Assembly (NCBI RefSeq): GCF_002261225.1
Contig: NZ_NEVM01000001.1
Span: forward strand, 1,302,001-1,366,000
DNA from: Bordetella genomosp. 10
GTDB lineage: Bacteria > Pseudomonadota > Gammaproteobacteria > Burkholderiales > Burkholderiaceae_B
DNA: 64,000 nucleotides
Direction of reading: 5' to 3'
Shown here: one piece after another, positions 62,828 through 64,000 of the stretch
How positions within the stretch are numbered: position 1 is the first letter of the stretch
Layout of the letters: the number at the start of each line of letters is the position of its first letter
Position numbers and translations under genes: made by a program
Notes under the pieces: model-generated
The model's input: the letters and a program-made list of their open reading frames with translations, nothing else
Told to the model about the DNA's origin: nothing
Database searches by the model: none

Positions 62828-63547
62828 ATGATCCATTTCAACGGCGTAACCGACGAGCCCTATGCCTTTGGCAGCAGGCAGCCCCTGCTGGCCAAGGTCG
62901 ACCTGGACATTCCCGTCGGGCGCTATGCCTTGCTTTCGCCCGCGCCGGAGCTGCATCGCCAGATCATCGACGTGCTGTGCGGCCTGCGCCCGCCGCGCCA
63001 GGGTTTCGTCAGGCACGAGGGCAGCGTATCGTGGGCGATAGGTCGGCAAGGCTTCATCCGCGGCAAGGCAAACGGCCTGAGCATGATCGAGTTCGTGTGC
63101 GAGATGTACGAAATCGACGCCGACGCGACCTTCGAACTGGTCGCGGATCTCGTCAGCGATCCCAGGGTGCTGGCGCGGCCCATGGAACATTGGCCGCTGT
63201 ACGCGCGGCAGGAGTTCTCTTTCGCGCTGGCGCTGGCGCCGGCCTTCGACGTCTACGTGATCGAAGGGGCCATTCCGTTCGAGCCTTGCCGCTTCACGCG
63301 CCTGTGGCTGGCGCTGTTCGAGGAGCGGCTGATCGGCCGGACCCTCATTTTTTCCAGTTATCGCCAGAACCAGTTGGCGGACTATTGCTTCAAGGGTTTG
63401 ATTTATGAACGAAGCGCACTCAGAATCGAAGACGACCTCGACCAGTGCATCCGCAAGTTCCCCCCCAGACGATCGAGGAGCGAATCCGGCAGCGCAGGCG
63501 ACGACGTCTTCGGAGGCGGCTTCGAGGACGGCCAGCTCGGCCTCTGA
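62828..63547 (+). CDS. VexC/KpsT-like ABC subunit with degenerate ATPase motifs
   Basis: 239-residue protein aligning by position and fold with capsule exporter ATPases (IHFNGVTDEPYAFG start; VSWAIGRQGFIRGKANGLSM matches the KpsT-type segment). However, the Walker A site is SPAPELHR (residues 37-44) with no GxxGxGKS, the Walker B site is DVYVIEG, the signature region (HWPLYARQEFSFALAL) lacks SGG, and the switch His is absent (FSSYRQNQ). It is therefore unlikely to hydrolyse ATP. The last 47 codons overlap the next gene. Confidence 0.75.
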   Translation: MIHFNGVTDEPYAFGSRQPLLAKVDLDIPVGRYALLSPAPELHRQIIDVLCGLRPPRQGFVRHEGSVSWAIGRQGFIRGKANGLSMIEFVCEMYEIDADATFELVADLVSDPRVLARPMEHWPLYARQEFSFALALAPAFDVYVIEGAIPFEPCRFTRLWLALFEERLIGRTLIFSSYRQNQLADYCFKGLIYERSALRIEDDLDQCIRKFPPRRSRSESGSAGDDVFGGGFEDGQLGL

Positions 63548-64000
63548 GAACGGCTCCGAAATCGAGCGCCGCCGCCGGGAGCGCGGCGCTTCGCTGCGCG
63601 AGCGCCGCCGCCAGCGCTGGATCAACGTGCTCATCGTGATCGCACCGGTGGCGTGCGCCCTGGTCTACGTGCTGTGCCTCGCGACGCCCCGCTACGAGGC
63701 CGAGTCGCGGTTCTTCGTGCAGTCGAGTTCCGGCCAGCAGTCCGGGGGCGGCGGCGCGGCCAGCCTGCTGACGACGGGGAACATGGCGGGCATGCTGGGC
63801 GGTTTCGTGGACGGCTGGGCGGTCAGCGATTTCCTGAAGTCGCGCGACTGCATGCAGCAACTGGACCAGAAGATAGGCTTGCGCCGCTACCTGGTGCAGC
63901 CGGGGCTGGACCCCGCCAGCCATCTCTCGCGGGAGTCCAGCCAGGACGATCTGTATCGCGCCTACCAGGCCTCGATCCAGGTGTCCTTCAACGCGCTGGA
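63405..64000 (+). CDS. VexD/KpsE-like inner-membrane capsule export protein (3'-truncated by window)
   Basis: First 198 codons of a capsule polysaccharide co-polymerase/export protein. The ATG at 63405 has AAGGG upstream and an in-frame stop at 63399-63401 just before, and no other start codon precedes the membrane helix, so it is the start although it overlaps the ATPase-like gene by 143 bp. It has a Ser/Thr-rich tail, a basic segment, a helix WINVLIVIAPVACALVYVLC, then a periplasmic part starting ATPRYEAESRFFVQSSSG, as in KpsE/VexD. It continues past the window. Confidence 0.82.
   Translation, partial: MNEAHSESKTTSTSASASSPPDDRGANPAAQATTSSEAASRTASSASENGSEIERRRRERGASLRERRRQRWINVLIVIAPVACALVYVLCLATPRYEAESRFFVQSSSGQQSGGGGAASLLTTGNMAGMLGGFVDGWAVSDFLKSRDCMQQLDQKIGLRRYLVQPGLDPASHLSRESSQDDLYRAYQASIQVSFNAL

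Overview
The window is a high-GC chromosome segment (AT-rich only in a few intergenic stretches) with tightly packed, often ATGA-overlapping genes. The four Bug-type (TctC family) periplasmic receptors, class III CoA-transferases, Ssu/Met sulfur transporters and a Vi/Kps-type capsule locus point to a betaproteobacterium of the Alcaligenaceae, of Bordetella/Achromobacter type. I saw no rRNA, tRNA, CRISPR array, insertion sequence or phage gene.

Layout. (1) 1-18464 is a sulfur-scavenging block: two complete Dpp/Opp-type ABC importers (1-4855 and 6348-11630), each beside a flavin monooxygenase (DszC/SfnC-like at 4879-6096, DszA/NtaA-like at 11646-12965), followed by ssuACB for sulfonates and metQNI. 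Two operons in this block share an ATAATCANAT-containing upstream motif. (2) 18494-26743: a minus-strand set of Bug, CoA-transferase, Bug, SMP-30 lactonase and LysR, in which an acyl-CoA dehydrogenase gene has been reduced to a C-terminal remnant, then a divergent yeiH-type sulfite/sulfate exporter, an exported DsrE protein and an orphan binding protein. (3) 26769-31036 (minus): 3-mercaptopropionate dioxygenase, 3-sulfinopropionyl-CoA desulfinase, its CoA-transferase and a Bug receptor. Active-site residues match what I recall of the characterised enzymes, so this looks like a complete route from 3-mercaptopropionate to propionyl-CoA plus sulfite.

(4) 31139-40929: a divergent cluster of pxpA/pxpB/pxpC (5-oxoprolinase type) with biotin carboxylase, two biotin-carrier-like proteins (one lacking the biotin lysine), an aminotransferase, an RraA/HMG-aldolase homologue and two unrelated 2-hydroxyacid dehydrogenases, with an IclR regulator. 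(5) 41272-49820: two LysR genes, then a TetR-controlled catabolic block (acyl-CoA ligase, crotonase, Bug, enolase-superfamily enzyme, AhpD-like protein) that contains a remnant of an AcuI/YhdH-type reductase. (6) 50147-52366: a five-haem cytochrome joining a three-haem electron-transfer unit to a TsdA thiosulfate dehydrogenase, behind a perfect FNR-type site. (7) 54422-64000: a Vi-antigen-like capsule locus (tviB, tviD-like, tviE-like, vexA, vexB, vexC, vexD-like) without a tviC epimerase, whose ATP-binding subunit has lost its ATPase motifs; the window ends inside the vexD/kpsE-like gene.

How it fits together: regions 1-3 and 6 all concern uptake and oxidation of organic or inorganic sulfur and disposal of the sulfite produced. 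Regions 4 and 5 are carbon/nitrogen catabolic islands of the usual Bug-rich type, and region 7 is the cell-surface polysaccharide locus.
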